A stretch of 21,966 nucleotides of DNA from Bacteroidota bacterium (GCA_023412765.1 JAEZBX010000273.1:1-21966); one strand, 5' to 3'; numbered from the stretch's first letter, positions 1-6,960 are shown. The notes: generated by a model not told the origin, from the letters alone. A program made the numbers and translations.

Positions 1-16
1 ACTCGAAGCACCCAAT

Positions 17-52
17 TCAAAATTCAAAATTTAAAATTCAAAATTTCAAAAT
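17..52 (-). repeat. Heptamer array at the 3' end of the OmpA/PD40 gene
   Basis: Four 7-bp units (TCAAAAT or TTAAAAT on the plus strand, ATTTTGA on the sense strand) plus one 8-bp unit. The stop codon of the OmpA-like gene (38-40) is the start of the 38-44 unit, so the array covers the last codons and continues into the 3' flank. Seen directly; part of a window-wide pattern of 7-8-bp arrays at gene ends. Confidence 0.8.
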
Positions 53-1612
53 AGTAAACTCCACCCTCCGATTCAGCAGCCTCGTCTCTTCGGTATCGTT
101 GCTCGCAATGGGACGTGAACCACCGTATCCCTTACCAGTAATGCGGCGCTTTTCAACTCCTTTTGACACCAGATAGTCTTTCACTTTTTCAACACGCATC
201 TGGGAGAGCTTCAGGTTTTGTCCGGGGATTCCTCTATTGTCTGTATGTCCTGACAGCTCAATCCTGACTTTCGGATTTGCTTTTAGAAATGCTACCACCA
301 GATCCAGCTCCGGATACGACTGTGACAACAACACTGTTTTCCCTTGCTCAAAAAGTACGTCGCGCAAATTGACGGTGGCGCCAACTTCCAACGGCTGCAG
401 GCGAAAATTCATTTCCAGCTCCTTCATTTCGTACGTCTGGATATCAAGCTTTTCCATCGTGCTGATATATCCCGGCGCTTCGATTTTCACGGAGTATTGT
501 TCTGTCGATGGCACTAATACATTGTAGCCATTTGAAGCTGTTGCCTGCGAAGTCTCATTGGTTGCAGTGGAAGAAAATGCAATGGTAGCATCTATCGCTT
601 CGCCGGTCTTTGCGTTGGTAACCTTACCATATACTTTCACTCGCTGGTCGGTGTCAGGCTCGCGTTGAACTTCAACTATCTTCACCGTATCAGGCGGTGG
701 TATAACCTGGGCCGTATCTCTGGGCGCAGGTTCGCCGGTAATAAAGATTTTCACATCTCCGTATCCATCGCTGTTCTTCGTGCTGGTGTACAAGGAGAAT
801 CCCGACTTTTCGAATGGCCTGAAAAAGAGTTCCCGACCTTCAGAATTGACAGCAGTTCCTAAATTTTCTGGTGCAGACCAGTTTGTCCATCCCTCATCGA
901 GTCTTGTCGATGAGTAAATATCAAAACTTCCGGAACCCTTGCCACCGTTCGTTGAGAAGTAAAGTGTCCTCGCATCATCAGACATTGATGGGCTCAGTTC
1001 CTGGAACCGTGTATTGATCGTACTTCCCAGGTTTCTCGGCTCGCTCCAGTTGCCGTTCGCATTCTTCGTGCATACATAAATATCTTCCACTCCTCTCGAT
1101 CCATAAGTCTCTGCAGAAAAAACAAACACTGATTGATCAGGAAGAATGTATCCACTTACAACTGATGATTTATTCTGAAAATATGGAATATTAATATTTG
1201 CCGGTTTCGACCACCCGGCACCTGTACGTCTCGAAACAGAAATTCCCTGCGTTCTGGCTGGGGTTCCGGAAGTACCGTAGTGGCTAAGCAAAAACATCTG
1301 ACTGCCATCTGCAGAAAATCCAGCCACTGCGTTGTATGAGACATCATTAAGTACACTTCCTGCATGAACAGCTGCAGACCACTGGTTATTATCCGCTAAG
1401 ACCGCTACCCAGATGTCACCCGGATCCCTTTTGCCGCCGATGTTCTGCGGATGGTTAGCCACCGTAATGTAAAGCGATCGACCATCAGGAGATATGACAG
1501 GGTTCAACTCGTCATATGATGTATTTGATTGCTGAAAGGATGCCGTGTTTAAAACCTGTGAGGAACAATAGAACGCAGTCAGGCACAGCGCTGAGGAAAA
1601 AATTAGTCTCAT
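38..1612 (-). CDS. OmpA-family outer-membrane protein with PD40 repeats
   Basis: Predicted exported cell-envelope protein of 524 residues. A signal peptide (MRLIFSSALCLTAFYCSSQ) is followed by PD40/WD40-like beta-propeller repeats, seen as recurring phrases such as NPVISPDGRSLYIT, GFSADGSQMFLLS and SPSMSDDARTLYFST. Next comes a carboxypeptidase-regulatory-like beta-sandwich (VKVYGKVTNAKTGEAI onward), then a C-terminal OmpA/MotB peptidoglycan-binding domain of about 110 residues with the typical GHTDNRG, LSQMRVEKVKDYL and NRRVEF motifs. The architecture is common in Bacteroidota and suggests anchoring of the outer membrane to peptidoglycan. An upstream in-frame ATG at 1657 exists, but it would precede the signal peptide by 15 residues. 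A well-matched promoter lies between 1636 and 1664, so I chose the ATG at 1612. The specific partner or substrate is unknown. Confidence 0.9.
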   Translation of the reverse strand: MRLIFSSALCLTAFYCSSQVLNTASFQQSNTSYDELNPVISPDGRSLYITVANHPQNIGGKRDPGDIWVAVLADNNQWSAAVHAGSVLNDVSYNAVAGFSADGSQMFLLSHYGTSGTPARTQGISVSRRTGAGWSKPANINIPYFQNKSSVVSGYILPDQSVFVFSAETYGSRGVEDIYVCTKNANGNWSEPRNLGSTINTRFQELSPSMSDDARTLYFSTNGGKGSGSFDIYSSTRLDEGWTNWSAPENLGTAVNSEGRELFFRPFEKSGFSLYTSTKNSDGYGDVKIFITGEPAPRDTAQVIPPPDTVKIVEVQREPDTDQRVKVYGKVTNAKTGEAIDATIAFSSTATNETSQATASNGYNVLVPSTEQYSVKIEAPGYISTMEKLDIQTYEMKELEMNFRLQPLEVGATVNLRDVLFEQGKTVLLSQSYPELDLVVAFLKANPKVRIELSGHTDNRGIPGQNLKLSQMRVEKVKDYLVSKGVEKRRITGKGYGGSRPIASNDTEETRLLNRRVEFTILKF

Positions 1613-1635
1613 GAAGCAAAATAAAAAATCTCCTG

Positions 1636-1664
1636 CAAATATAGTGTCCTCTTTCATTTCTCAA
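1636..1664 (-). promoter_or_regulatory. Bacteroidota-type promoter for the OmpA/PD40 gene
   Basis: On the minus strand, TATATTTG (1636-1643) matches the Bacteroidota -7 consensus TAnnTTTG exactly, and TTG (1662-1664) lies 18 bp upstream as a -33 element. The -7 box ends 23 nt before the ATG at 1612. This supports that start over the in-frame ATG at 1657, which would sit upstream of the expected transcript start. Confidence 0.6.
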
Positions 1665-1677
1665 ATTCCTGGTGGTT

Positions 1678-2268
1678 TCACTTGCTCAGCCAACTGCTAT
1701 CTTTCAAAGTAAATCGCCATGGAAGCAAAGCGTCTTCACCCGCGTAGTCTATTCCAATACGAGGACCGACTGCAATACCATCTCGCTTAATCCTGCGACC
1801 GACATCCTCAACCCAAACTTCGTCGTCAGTCAAATATTTTCCATTCAATTTTCTGTCAATGCCCAAAGCTTTGGTCAACTTGCCCGGGCCAGAGGTAAGA
1901 TGATATGGATTGACAAGTTTCCCTCGCCTCATCTTCATTTCGTCAAGTCCCTCAACAGGTTCAATCGCACGTATCAAAACAGCTTCAGGTATTGTCTCGC
2001 GGTTGGTCACAATGTTAAACAAGTAGTGCATACCGTAGCACAGATACACATAGGTATATCCACCCTTTTCGAACATAATAGCATTACGCGGCGTCTTTTT
2101 TGAATTGTACGCATGACATCCCTTTTCCTTCCAGGAGTACGCTTCGGTCTCCACGATAATACCACCTGTAATTATGCCGTTGATGTTAGTGAACAACGCC
2201 TTTCCAATCAATTCACGTGCGATTTTTACTACGTTTGTCCGTTGATAAAAGCTATCTGTTAGCTTCAT
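1678..2268 (-). CDS. mpg: DNA-3-methyladenine glycosylase (AAG/MPG family)
   Basis: Cytoplasmic base-excision-repair enzyme that removes 3-methyladenine and other alkylated or deaminated purines from DNA. The 196-residue length is normal for bacterial members. Family motifs are all present: IIVETEAY (about residues 37-44, with the catalytic Glu and the intercalating-region Tyr by analogy with human AAG), HAYNSKKTPRNAIMF, YTYVYLCYGMHYLFNIVT, SGPGKLTKALGI and RIGIDYAGEDALLPWRF. Relative to the usual pattern there is one residue fewer between ETEAY and the conserved His. It is transcribed away from the DUF2911 gene, with a promoter match at 2313-2341. Its stop lies 65 nt upstream of the OmpA-like start. 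Confident at the family level. Confidence 0.95.
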   Translation of the reverse strand: MKLTDSFYQRTNVVKIARELIGKALFTNINGIITGGIIVETEAYSWKEKGCHAYNSKKTPRNAIMFEKGGYTYVYLCYGMHYLFNIVTNRETIPEAVLIRAIEPVEGLDEMKMRRGKLVNPYHLTSGPGKLTKALGIDRKLNGKYLTDDEVWVEDVGRRIKRDGIAVGPRIGIDYAGEDALLPWRFTLKDSSWLSK

Positions 2269-2300
2269 TATTCCGTCATTAATACTCTCAAAAGATTATT

Positions 2301-2308
2301 TACCTTTG
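2301..2308 (+). promoter_or_regulatory. -7 element of the DUF2911 gene
   Basis: TACCTTTG matches TAnnTTTG exactly and ends 32 nt before the ATG at 2341. No TTG is visible at the expected -33 distance, so only half of the promoter is supported. It overlaps the span of the divergent promoter for the glycosylase. Confidence 0.4.
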
Positions 2309-2312
2309 ACAC

Positions 2313-2341
2313 CAAACTTAAATATCTAAACATACCACCAA
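2313..2341 (-). promoter_or_regulatory. mpg: Bacteroidota-type promoter for the glycosylase gene
   Basis: On the minus strand, TAAGTTTG (2313-2320) matches TAnnTTTG exactly and TTG (2339-2341) lies 18 bp upstream, the same spacing as the OmpA-gene promoter. The -33 triplet overlaps the A of the divergent DUF2911 start codon. Confidence 0.55.
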
Positions 2342-3201
2342 TGAAAAAAAGTTTATTGATTGTTAGCCTGGCCATTCTGACGTTTGTTGCAGAGGCACAA
2401 ATTCAAACGCCTCAAGCAAGCCCGCCAGGTTCCGTCTCGACAACAGTTGGCCTGACCGATGTGAAAATTGATTACTTCAGGCCGAGGGTAAAAGGAAGAA
2501 AAATTTTCACTTCCGATGCATCTGCTTTAGTTCCTTATGGAAAGATTTGGAGAACCGGTGCAAACAGCGGAACTAAGATCTCCTTCTCAACGGATGTAAA
2601 AGTTGAAGGCACTGCTGTTCCAAAGGGCGAATACCTTATTCTTACATGGCCTGGCGCCGACGAATGGACAGTTTCGCTTTACAAAGATGTAAGTCTCGGT
2701 GGGAACACAGGTGGATACGATGCTTCAAAGGATGCAGCAAAATTCAAGGTCAAGCCTCAGAAGCTTAGTGAAAAAGTAGAAACATTGACCTTCAATATCG
2801 GCGATATTTCAGATGACAGCAAGACAGCAAAAGTCCAGCTTGCTTGGGAGAATACATCAGTAAAATTCTCAATCTCAGTTGATTATGATGCTCAGGTTAT
2901 GAAGTCAATTGAAACCGCAACGGCATCGGCAAACGCGGATCCAAACACACTCTTTCAAGCAGCGGTTTATTATCTCGAGAATGGAAAGGATTTGAAAAAA
3001 GCGAGGGAGTGGGTAACAAAAGCAGCGAATGCAAATCCTAATGCATTCTGGGTATTGCATCAGAAAGCAAAAATAGAAAAAGCTTTAGGTGACAAGGCAG
3101 CTGCAACTGCAAGCGCTAATGCATCTCTAAAGGCTGCTAAGGATGCTGATAACCGGGATTACCAGGTGATGAATGAGGAACTCCTCAAATCCCTGAAATA
3201 G
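2341..3201 (+). CDS. DUF2911 domain protein with C-terminal TPR-like helices
   Basis: Exported 286-residue protein of unknown function. The signal peptide is MKKSLLIVSLAILTFVAEAQ. Residues about 30-185 form a DUF2911 domain, recognised by the characteristic PYGKIWRTGANSGTKISF stretch (about 65-82) and the following beta-rich region (VPKGEYLILTWPG). Residues about 200-280 are Ala/Lys-rich helices with TPR-like phrasing (ANPNAFWVLHQKAKIEKALGDKAAA). DUF2911 proteins are common in Bacteroidota and their molecular role is not established. The gene diverges from the glycosylase and converges with the 33-aa gene. Its TAG stop is the first triplet of a heptamer array. Confidence 0.85.
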   Translation: MKKSLLIVSLAILTFVAEAQIQTPQASPPGSVSTTVGLTDVKIDYFRPRVKGRKIFTSDASALVPYGKIWRTGANSGTKISFSTDVKVEGTAVPKGEYLILTWPGADEWTVSLYKDVSLGGNTGGYDASKDAAKFKVKPQKLSEKVETLTFNIGDISDDSKTAKVQLAWENTSVKFSISVDYDAQVMKSIETATASANADPNTLFQAAVYYLENGKDLKKAREWVTKAANANPNAFWVLHQKAKIEKALGDKAAATASANASLKAAKDADNRDYQVMNEELLKSLK

Positions 3202-3233
3202 TTAATTGTTATTATTTAATTGTTAATAGTTAT
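3199..3233 (+). repeat. Heptamer array starting at the DUF2911 stop codon
   Basis: Five 7-bp units in perfect register from the TAG stop: TAGTTAA, TTGTTAT, TATTTAA, TTGTTAA, TAGTTAT. The distal part forms the outer arm of the palindromic element at 3222-3341. Confidence 0.7.
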
Positions 3234-3341
3234 CCGTTCATCTGACATCCACGAGTAAAGCCAGGAAATAAAGGTGGCTTGTTGAACTTGATTCAACGTA
3301 CGCTGGAGGATATCAGAATCTATTAACGGATAACTATTAAC
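3222..3341. repeat. 120-nt multi-branched palindromic element
   Basis: The outer arms 3222-3238 and 3325-3341 are a perfect 17-bp inverted repeat. Inside them, CTGACATCC (3242-3250) pairs with GGATATCAG (3308-3316) with one mismatch. Within that are two separate small hairpins: AAGCCA/TGGCTT (3258-3263 with 3275-3280) and GTTGAA/TTCAAC (3281-3286 with 3292-3297, 5-nt loop). The element lies between two convergent genes and can fold on either strand. A bidirectional terminator, a mobile hairpin element or a structured RNA are all possible. The pairings are seen directly; the function is inferred. Confidence 0.65.
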
Positions 3342-3350
3342 TAATAACTA
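3323..3350 (-). repeat. Heptamer array starting at the 33-aa gene stop codon
   Basis: On the minus strand the TAG stop (3350-3348) opens the array TAGTTAT, TAGTTAA, TAGTTAT, CCGTTAA. This is the same unit and register as the array at the facing DUF2911 stop, so the two gene ends mirror each other. Confidence 0.65.
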
Positions 3351-3449
3351 CTTCTGTGCTTTCTTCGCGCGCTTCTCAGCTCGTTTTTCTTTTAAGGATT
3401 TTGCAGCCGGTTTCTTGGCTTCCTTTTTTTGATCGTGTGATTTTGCCAT
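3348..3449 (-). CDS. Small Lys/Ala-rich basic protein, 33 aa
   Basis: A 33-codon ORF beginning MAKSHDQKKEAKKPAAK and ending KRAKKAQK. Twelve Lys and two Arg against four acidic residues make it strongly basic, with a likely single helix and no signal peptide or membrane segment. Two things support a real gene: a perfect TAnnTTTG -7 element (TAACTTTG at 3488-3495, minus strand) 38 nt upstream of the ATG, and a stop codon that opens a heptamer array as in neighbouring genes. Small MAKS-beginning Lys-rich proteins are familiar in Bacteroidota, but I cannot assign a function. Nucleic-acid or ribosome association is a guess from charge alone. Confidence 0.6.
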   Translation of the reverse strand: MAKSHDQKKEAKKPAAKSLKEKRAEKRAKKAQK

Positions 3450-3487
3450 AGTTGTGTTCGTTAGTGTTGGCCTATCGCCTTCACTTT

Positions 3488-3495
3488 CAAAGTTA
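3488..3495 (-). promoter_or_regulatory. -7 element of the 33-aa gene
   Basis: TAACTTTG on the minus strand matches TAnnTTTG exactly, 38 nt before the ATG at 3449. No clear TTG is seen at the -33 distance. Confidence 0.4.
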
Positions 3496-3526
3496 GTTTA
3501 TAAATGGAATTTGTGAAAGGGGGAAA

Positions 3527-3617
3527 CTTACCACTTACTACTTACTACTTACTACTTACTACTTACTACTTACTACTTACTACTTACTACTTACCACTTA
3601 CCGCTTACCACATACCA
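3527..3617 (-). repeat. 13-unit heptamer array (CTTACTA / TAGTAAG)
   Basis: Thirteen consecutive 7-bp units on the plus strand: CTTACCA, eight perfect CTTACTA units, CTTACCA, CTTACCG, CTTACCA and CATACCA. On the minus (sense) strand it begins one base after the zinc-peptidase stop codon (3619-3621). Units nearest the gene are the most degenerate and the centre is perfect. The sense unit TAGTAAG contains both TAG and TAA. It is far shorter in period than a CRISPR array. Confidence 0.9.
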
Positions 3618-3618
3618 C

Positions 3619-4470
3619 TCAACGACCAAGAGAAACCTGGCTAAACGTATCCCCCTGACCAAGATCTCCAGTCTCGTATCCCTTCTTAAACCAGAACATG
3701 CGCTGCTCCGAAGTGCCATGGGTGAATGACTCGGGAACTACACGACCTTGTGATTGTTTTTGAAGTCTGTCATCACCGATTGCATTTGCAGCAGCGAGGG
3801 CTTCTTCAATGTCGCCTGGCTCAAGAATATCGTTTAGCTGATCGGCATGATGAGCCCAAACACCGGCAAGAAAATCAGCTTGCAATTCAAGCTTGACGGA
3901 GAGACGGTTGTTTTCTTCACGGCTTAGACGATCGCGTTGACTGTGCACACGATCCGTTATCCCTAGCAGATGCTGAACGTGATGCCCTACTTCATGTGCA
4001 ATGACATAAGCCATCGCGAAATCACCAGGAGCGCCAAAGCGCGACTGCAGATCGTCATAAAAGCTAAGGTCGATATAAACCTTTGAATCCAGTGGACAAT
4101 AGAACGGTCCCATCGCTGCATCGGCCATGCCACAGGCTGACTGATCGCTTCCTGTGAATAGAACCAGCACAGGTTCCTGGTAGTCGGAACCTTGCTCCTG
4201 AAAAAGTTTATTCCATACGTCCTCTGTGTCTTGTAACACTACCTTGACAAATTCAGCCTGCTTGTTTTCCGCTTCAGACCTGGGCTGTTGCTCTTCATAA
4301 GCTTGTGAACCGCCGCCGACATTAATATAATTCAGTGGATTCTCTCCCATTAGCAGCGCTAGAATTACAATTATTATTCCGGCACCTCCGCCAATAGCGA
4401 CTTTGCCTCCGCCGCCCATACCGCGACGGTCATCAACATTTCCACTTTGCCTTCGGCCCATCCAGCGCAT
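3619..4470 (-). CDS. Neutral zinc metallopeptidase (YpfJ/KPN_02809 type)
   Basis: A 283-residue predicted membrane-anchored metalloprotease of the putative neutral zinc metallopeptidase family (PF04228, YpfJ-like). The Arg/Gly-rich N-terminus (MRWMGRRQSGNVDDRRGMGGGG) and one hydrophobic segment (about residues 24-42) match the usual layout. The catalytic domain has QSACGMADAAMGPFYCP, VYIDLSFYDDL and the zinc motif HEVGHHVQHLLG, with His159, Glu160 and His163 forming HExxH. The distal region with KLELQADFLAGVWAHHAD is also typical, and a downstream Glu there is expected to complete the zinc site. Length is normal. The physiological substrate of this family is not established. The gene stands alone between two intergenic spacers. 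Confidence 0.92.
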   Translation of the reverse strand: MRWMGRRQSGNVDDRRGMGGGGKVAIGGGAGIIIVILALLMGENPLNYINVGGGSQAYEEQQPRSEAENKQAEFVKVVLQDTEDVWNKLFQEQGSDYQEPVLVLFTGSDQSACGMADAAMGPFYCPLDSKVYIDLSFYDDLQSRFGAPGDFAMAYVIAHEVGHHVQHLLGITDRVHSQRDRLSREENNRLSVKLELQADFLAGVWAHHADQLNDILEPGDIEEALAAANAIGDDRLQKQSQGRVVPESFTHGTSEQRMFWFKKGYETGDLGQGDTFSQVSLGR

Positions 4471-4790
4471 AAAGAAATAATTTAGATTGTTTTTCTGAGA
4501 GAATTAAGATACAAGATTTTGATGAAAGAGCAACAACCGTAACGGCTTAAGGTTCAAAACATTCAACAATAAAGTTGACAACAAGCACCGCCCCTGTAGC
4601 GCGCTCTGGATTTTTTCTAATTCACATTTCCCCACAAGACATGTTGCAGATTTTTCTTTTTAGACGCATCTTAACGAAAGTATGGAAGATGTCAGGGTCA
4701 CGATTGGGTGCCTGTCGTGCCTTTCGGATCGCTAAGGCGTCCCTTGCATTGCGAAGTATTCCAGAGAACTAAACCAAACCAGACAATAAA
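4471..4790. other. 320-bp divergent spacer without a recognised gene
   Basis: This lies between the divergent zinc-peptidase and MFS genes. I found no exact TAnnTTTG element facing either gene, no heptamer array and no strong palindrome. A 65-codon plus-strand ORF (4575-4772) has a translation resembling no family I know and is not annotated. It probably holds the two promoters in a form I cannot recognise. Confidence 0.5.
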
Positions 4791-6011
4791 ATGAACGAGC
4801 ACAATCCCAAAAGACTTTTCTACGGCAGCTGCTTTGCGCTGATTACGACAGCCTTCTCTTTTAGTATAAGAGCAGGTATTCTACCGCAATTAGCCACAGA
4901 CTTCAACCTCACGGCTACACAACTGGGATTTATCAACCAGATGTTCTTCCTGGGGTTCCCCATATCGATGGTATTGGGTGGTATTTTCTACGGGACACTG
5001 GGACCGAAGAAGATCATGATCTTTGCATTCTTTGCACACACACTTGGCATACTGATGACTATCTATGCGGGAGGTTATACAGGCCTCTTGATTTCAACAC
5101 TGTTTATCGGACTAGGCAATGGATGTACCGAGGCTGCGTGTAATCCGATGATTGCAACTGCATACACAGGAAAACTGATGAACACATTGATGAACAGATT
5201 TCACATGTGGTTCCCGGGGGGTATCGTAATCGGTAGCTTGATTTCCTATTTCATGACAGAAATGAATCTCGGATGGCAGGCGCAAATCTGGGTCATCATG
5301 ATCCCTACGCTCATCTATGCTTACCTGTTCTGGGGACAAGTATTTCCGGAAGGAAAGAATATCGAAGTGGACTCGCTTAAGGCTAACCTGAAAGCGATGA
5401 TCACTCCGCTCTTCCTTTTCATGTGTTTTTGTATGACCCTTACCGCAATTTCTGAATTCGGTCCCACACAGTGGGCACAGCTTGTGTTGGCGAAGAGCGG
5501 TGCAGAACCAATGGTCATTCTGGCGCTGATCACAGGCTTGATGGCAGTGGGACGTTATTTCGGCGGCGAGTTTGTGCACAAGTTTGATCAAACTGGGGTA
5601 TTGCTCGGATCGGCGGTGCTGACGACCATTGGAATATTTTTATTCAGCACACAGACCGGCGCGATGGCCTATGTCGCTGCGATTATCTTCGCTACAGGCG
5701 TTTGCTACTTCTGGCCTAACATGATCGGTTTTACGGCGGAAAAAATACCGATGAGTGGTGCTATTGGTATGTCGGTCGTGGGTGCTTTCGGTATGCTTTC
5801 TACAGCTATGTGGCAACCTATCATCGGCGGCTGGATAGATAAAGCCGGCGCCGAGGCAGCTTCTGCGGGTTTACAGGGTGACGCAATGGAACTTGCTGCG
5901 GGACAAGCAACGCTTCAGCGTATGATTATATTTCCCGTAGTATTGATTGTGCTGTTTACGATATTATTATTCTGGGTAAGGAGCAGAAAGACAGCGTCAC
6001 AACCTCATTGA
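4791..6011 (+). CDS. MFS transporter, sugar-permease-like
   Basis: A 406-residue inner-membrane protein with about twelve hydrophobic segments in the two-times-six arrangement of the major facilitator superfamily. After the second segment, the FYGTLGPKKIM loop matches the MFS loop 2-3 signature region (G-x-L-x-D/G-x-x-G-x-x/K type). The fourth segment contains the compact GNGCTEAACNPMIATAY stretch seen in FucP/sugar-type MFS carriers of Bacteroidota. A central cytoplasmic loop (about 185-200) separates the halves, and the C-terminus is short and basic (WVRSRKTASQPH). The substrate cannot be read from the sequence; a sugar or sugar derivative is the most likely guess. Its own promoter was not found. 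A hairpin with heptamer arms follows about 45 nt after the stop. Confidence 0.85.
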   Translation: MNEHNPKRLFYGSCFALITTAFSFSIRAGILPQLATDFNLTATQLGFINQMFFLGFPISMVLGGIFYGTLGPKKIMIFAFFAHTLGILMTIYAGGYTGLLISTLFIGLGNGCTEAACNPMIATAYTGKLMNTLMNRFHMWFPGGIVIGSLISYFMTEMNLGWQAQIWVIMIPTLIYAYLFWGQVFPEGKNIEVDSLKANLKAMITPLFLFMCFCMTLTAISEFGPTQWAQLVLAKSGAEPMVILALITGLMAVGRYFGGEFVHKFDQTGVLLGSAVLTTIGIFLFSTQTGAMAYVAAIIFATGVCYFWPNMIGFTAEKIPMSGAIGMSVVGAFGMLSTAMWQPIIGGWIDKAGAEAASAGLQGDAMELAAGQATLQRMIIFPVVLIVLFTILLFWVRSRKTASQPH

Positions 6012-6056
6012 GAATTACCACCATAGGTAACTATTCTTACTTTGTCAAGTTAAAAA

Positions 6057-6125
6057 AAGGAATAGGGAATAAGGAATAAGGATGAGGTCGCAAGCGAGGA
6101 CACTTGTCCCTATTCCTTATTCCTT
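6057..6125. repeat. Inverted heptamer arms (AAGGAAT) forming a hairpin
   Basis: The left arm has AAGGAAT, AGGGAAT, AAGGAAT (6057-6077). The right arm (6107-6125) is the same heptamer in inverted orientation. Arms 6064-6082 and 6107-6125 pair at 17 of 19 positions with a short core containing GGACACTTGTCC, itself self-complementary. The element lies about 45 nt after the MFS stop and could end that transcript. The left arm shares its opening heptamers with the array at 7866-7935. Confidence 0.6.
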
Positions 6126-6165
6126 CAGAAATTTTCCATAACATGACAAAGGACTATATACAATA

Positions 6166-6193
6166 CCAAAAGGATGGGGTTCCATCCTTTTGG
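6166..6193. terminator. Perfect 12-bp stem, 4-nt loop hairpin
   Basis: CCAAAAGGATGG (6166-6177) and CCATCCTTTTGG (6182-6193) are exact reverse complements around a GGTT loop. It lies between the MFS gene and the SGNH gene start. There is no clean T-run after the stem on the plus strand, so it could be a terminator of the preceding gene, a 5'-leader structure of the SGNH gene or a binding palindrome. The structure is certain; its role is not. Confidence 0.45.
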
Positions 6194-6240
6194 CTGTTAG
6201 ATACATCAACAAAAAAATTCAATACCTGTTTGAATTTGTA

Positions 6241-6951
6241 ATGAGAGCTTTAATTCCTCTCCTACTTTTGGTCACCTCATCGGCGATGGCACAATTGATA
6301 ATTGAAGACAATGTGAAATTTTTGGCGTTGGGTGATTCGTACACCATTGGTGAAAGCGTCACCGCGGCGGAGCGATGGCCAGTTCAGCTTTTTGATTCAT
6401 TAAGTGCGCGGGGACTGGATTGTTTAGAATCAAAGATAATCGCTACCACTGGCTGGCGTACGGATAATCTGGCTGGAGCAATCAAGCATGCGAAGATAAA
6501 AACTGAATATACCCTCGTGTCGCTTTTGATAGGTGTAAATAATTTCTATCAGGGCAAAAGTGCTGAAGCATATGAGAAGGAATTTGAGGAGTTGTTGAAG
6601 ACTGCCATCAAAATTTCAGGAGGAAAGAAGTCGCGTGTGTTTGTTTTGTCTATTCCTGACTACGGCTACACACCATTTGGTAAAAAGGACCAAACAAAAA
6701 TTACTGAAGGAATTGACATTTTTAATAAAATCAATGAGACTATAAGCCGAAAACTTGGAGTCAAATACTATAACATCACGGATATCTCCCGTCGCGGCCT
6801 GGCGGAACCCGATCTTGTTGCATTTGATGGTCTCCATCCTTCAGGAAAAATGTATGCGGAGTGGGTTGATCGAATCTTGTCAGATGCCGAGATCCATCAT
6901 GAAAATGAAATTGCGGAAGAAGATGACGATGATCAGGATGAGAAATGGTGA
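6241..6951 (+). CDS. Exported SGNH/GDSL-family hydrolase
   Basis: A 236-residue secreted or periplasmic esterase/lipase-type hydrolase. The signal peptide is MRALIPLLLLVTSSAMAQ. SGNH blocks are visible: LALGDSYTIGE with nucleophile Ser33, a TGWRTDNL region supplying the Gly block, LIGVNNFYQG with Asn100 or Asn101, and DGLHPSG near the end with the Asp196/His199 pair. The C-terminus is unusually acidic (EIAEEDDDDQDEKW). A TTG-initiated extension from 6190 is open in frame. It would put 17 residues before the signal peptide and its start codon inside a perfect hairpin, so I chose the ATG at 6241. The substrate is unknown; acyl or acetyl esters are the family norm. Confidence 0.88.
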   Translation: MRALIPLLLLVTSSAMAQLIIEDNVKFLALGDSYTIGESVTAAERWPVQLFDSLSARGLDCLESKIIATTGWRTDNLAGAIKHAKIKTEYTLVSLLIGVNNFYQGKSAEAYEKEFEELLKTAIKISGGKKSRVFVLSIPDYGYTPFGKKDQTKITEGIDIFNKINETISRKLGVKYYNITDISRRGLAEPDLVAFDGLHPSGKMYAEWVDRILSDAEIHHENEIAEEDDDDQDEKW

Positions 6952-6960
6952 GTTAGTTAA

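Noticed and set aside
1672..2103. 143-codon plus-strand ORF antisense to the glycosylase gene
   Set aside because: The opposite strand encodes a complete, motif-rich glycosylase; this frame has no family features.
3527..3617. Possible CRISPR array
   Set aside because: Period is 7 bp with no spacers, and no cas genes are present; it is a tandem heptamer array.
4575..4772. 65-codon plus-strand ORF upstream of the MFS gene
   Set aside because: The translation has no recognisable domain, signal or membrane segment, and no promoter element precedes it.
6190..6240. TTG-initiated N-terminal extension of the SGNH hydrolase
   Set aside because: It would bury the signal peptide 17 residues inside the protein and place the start codon in a perfect hairpin stem; ATG at 6241 is better.
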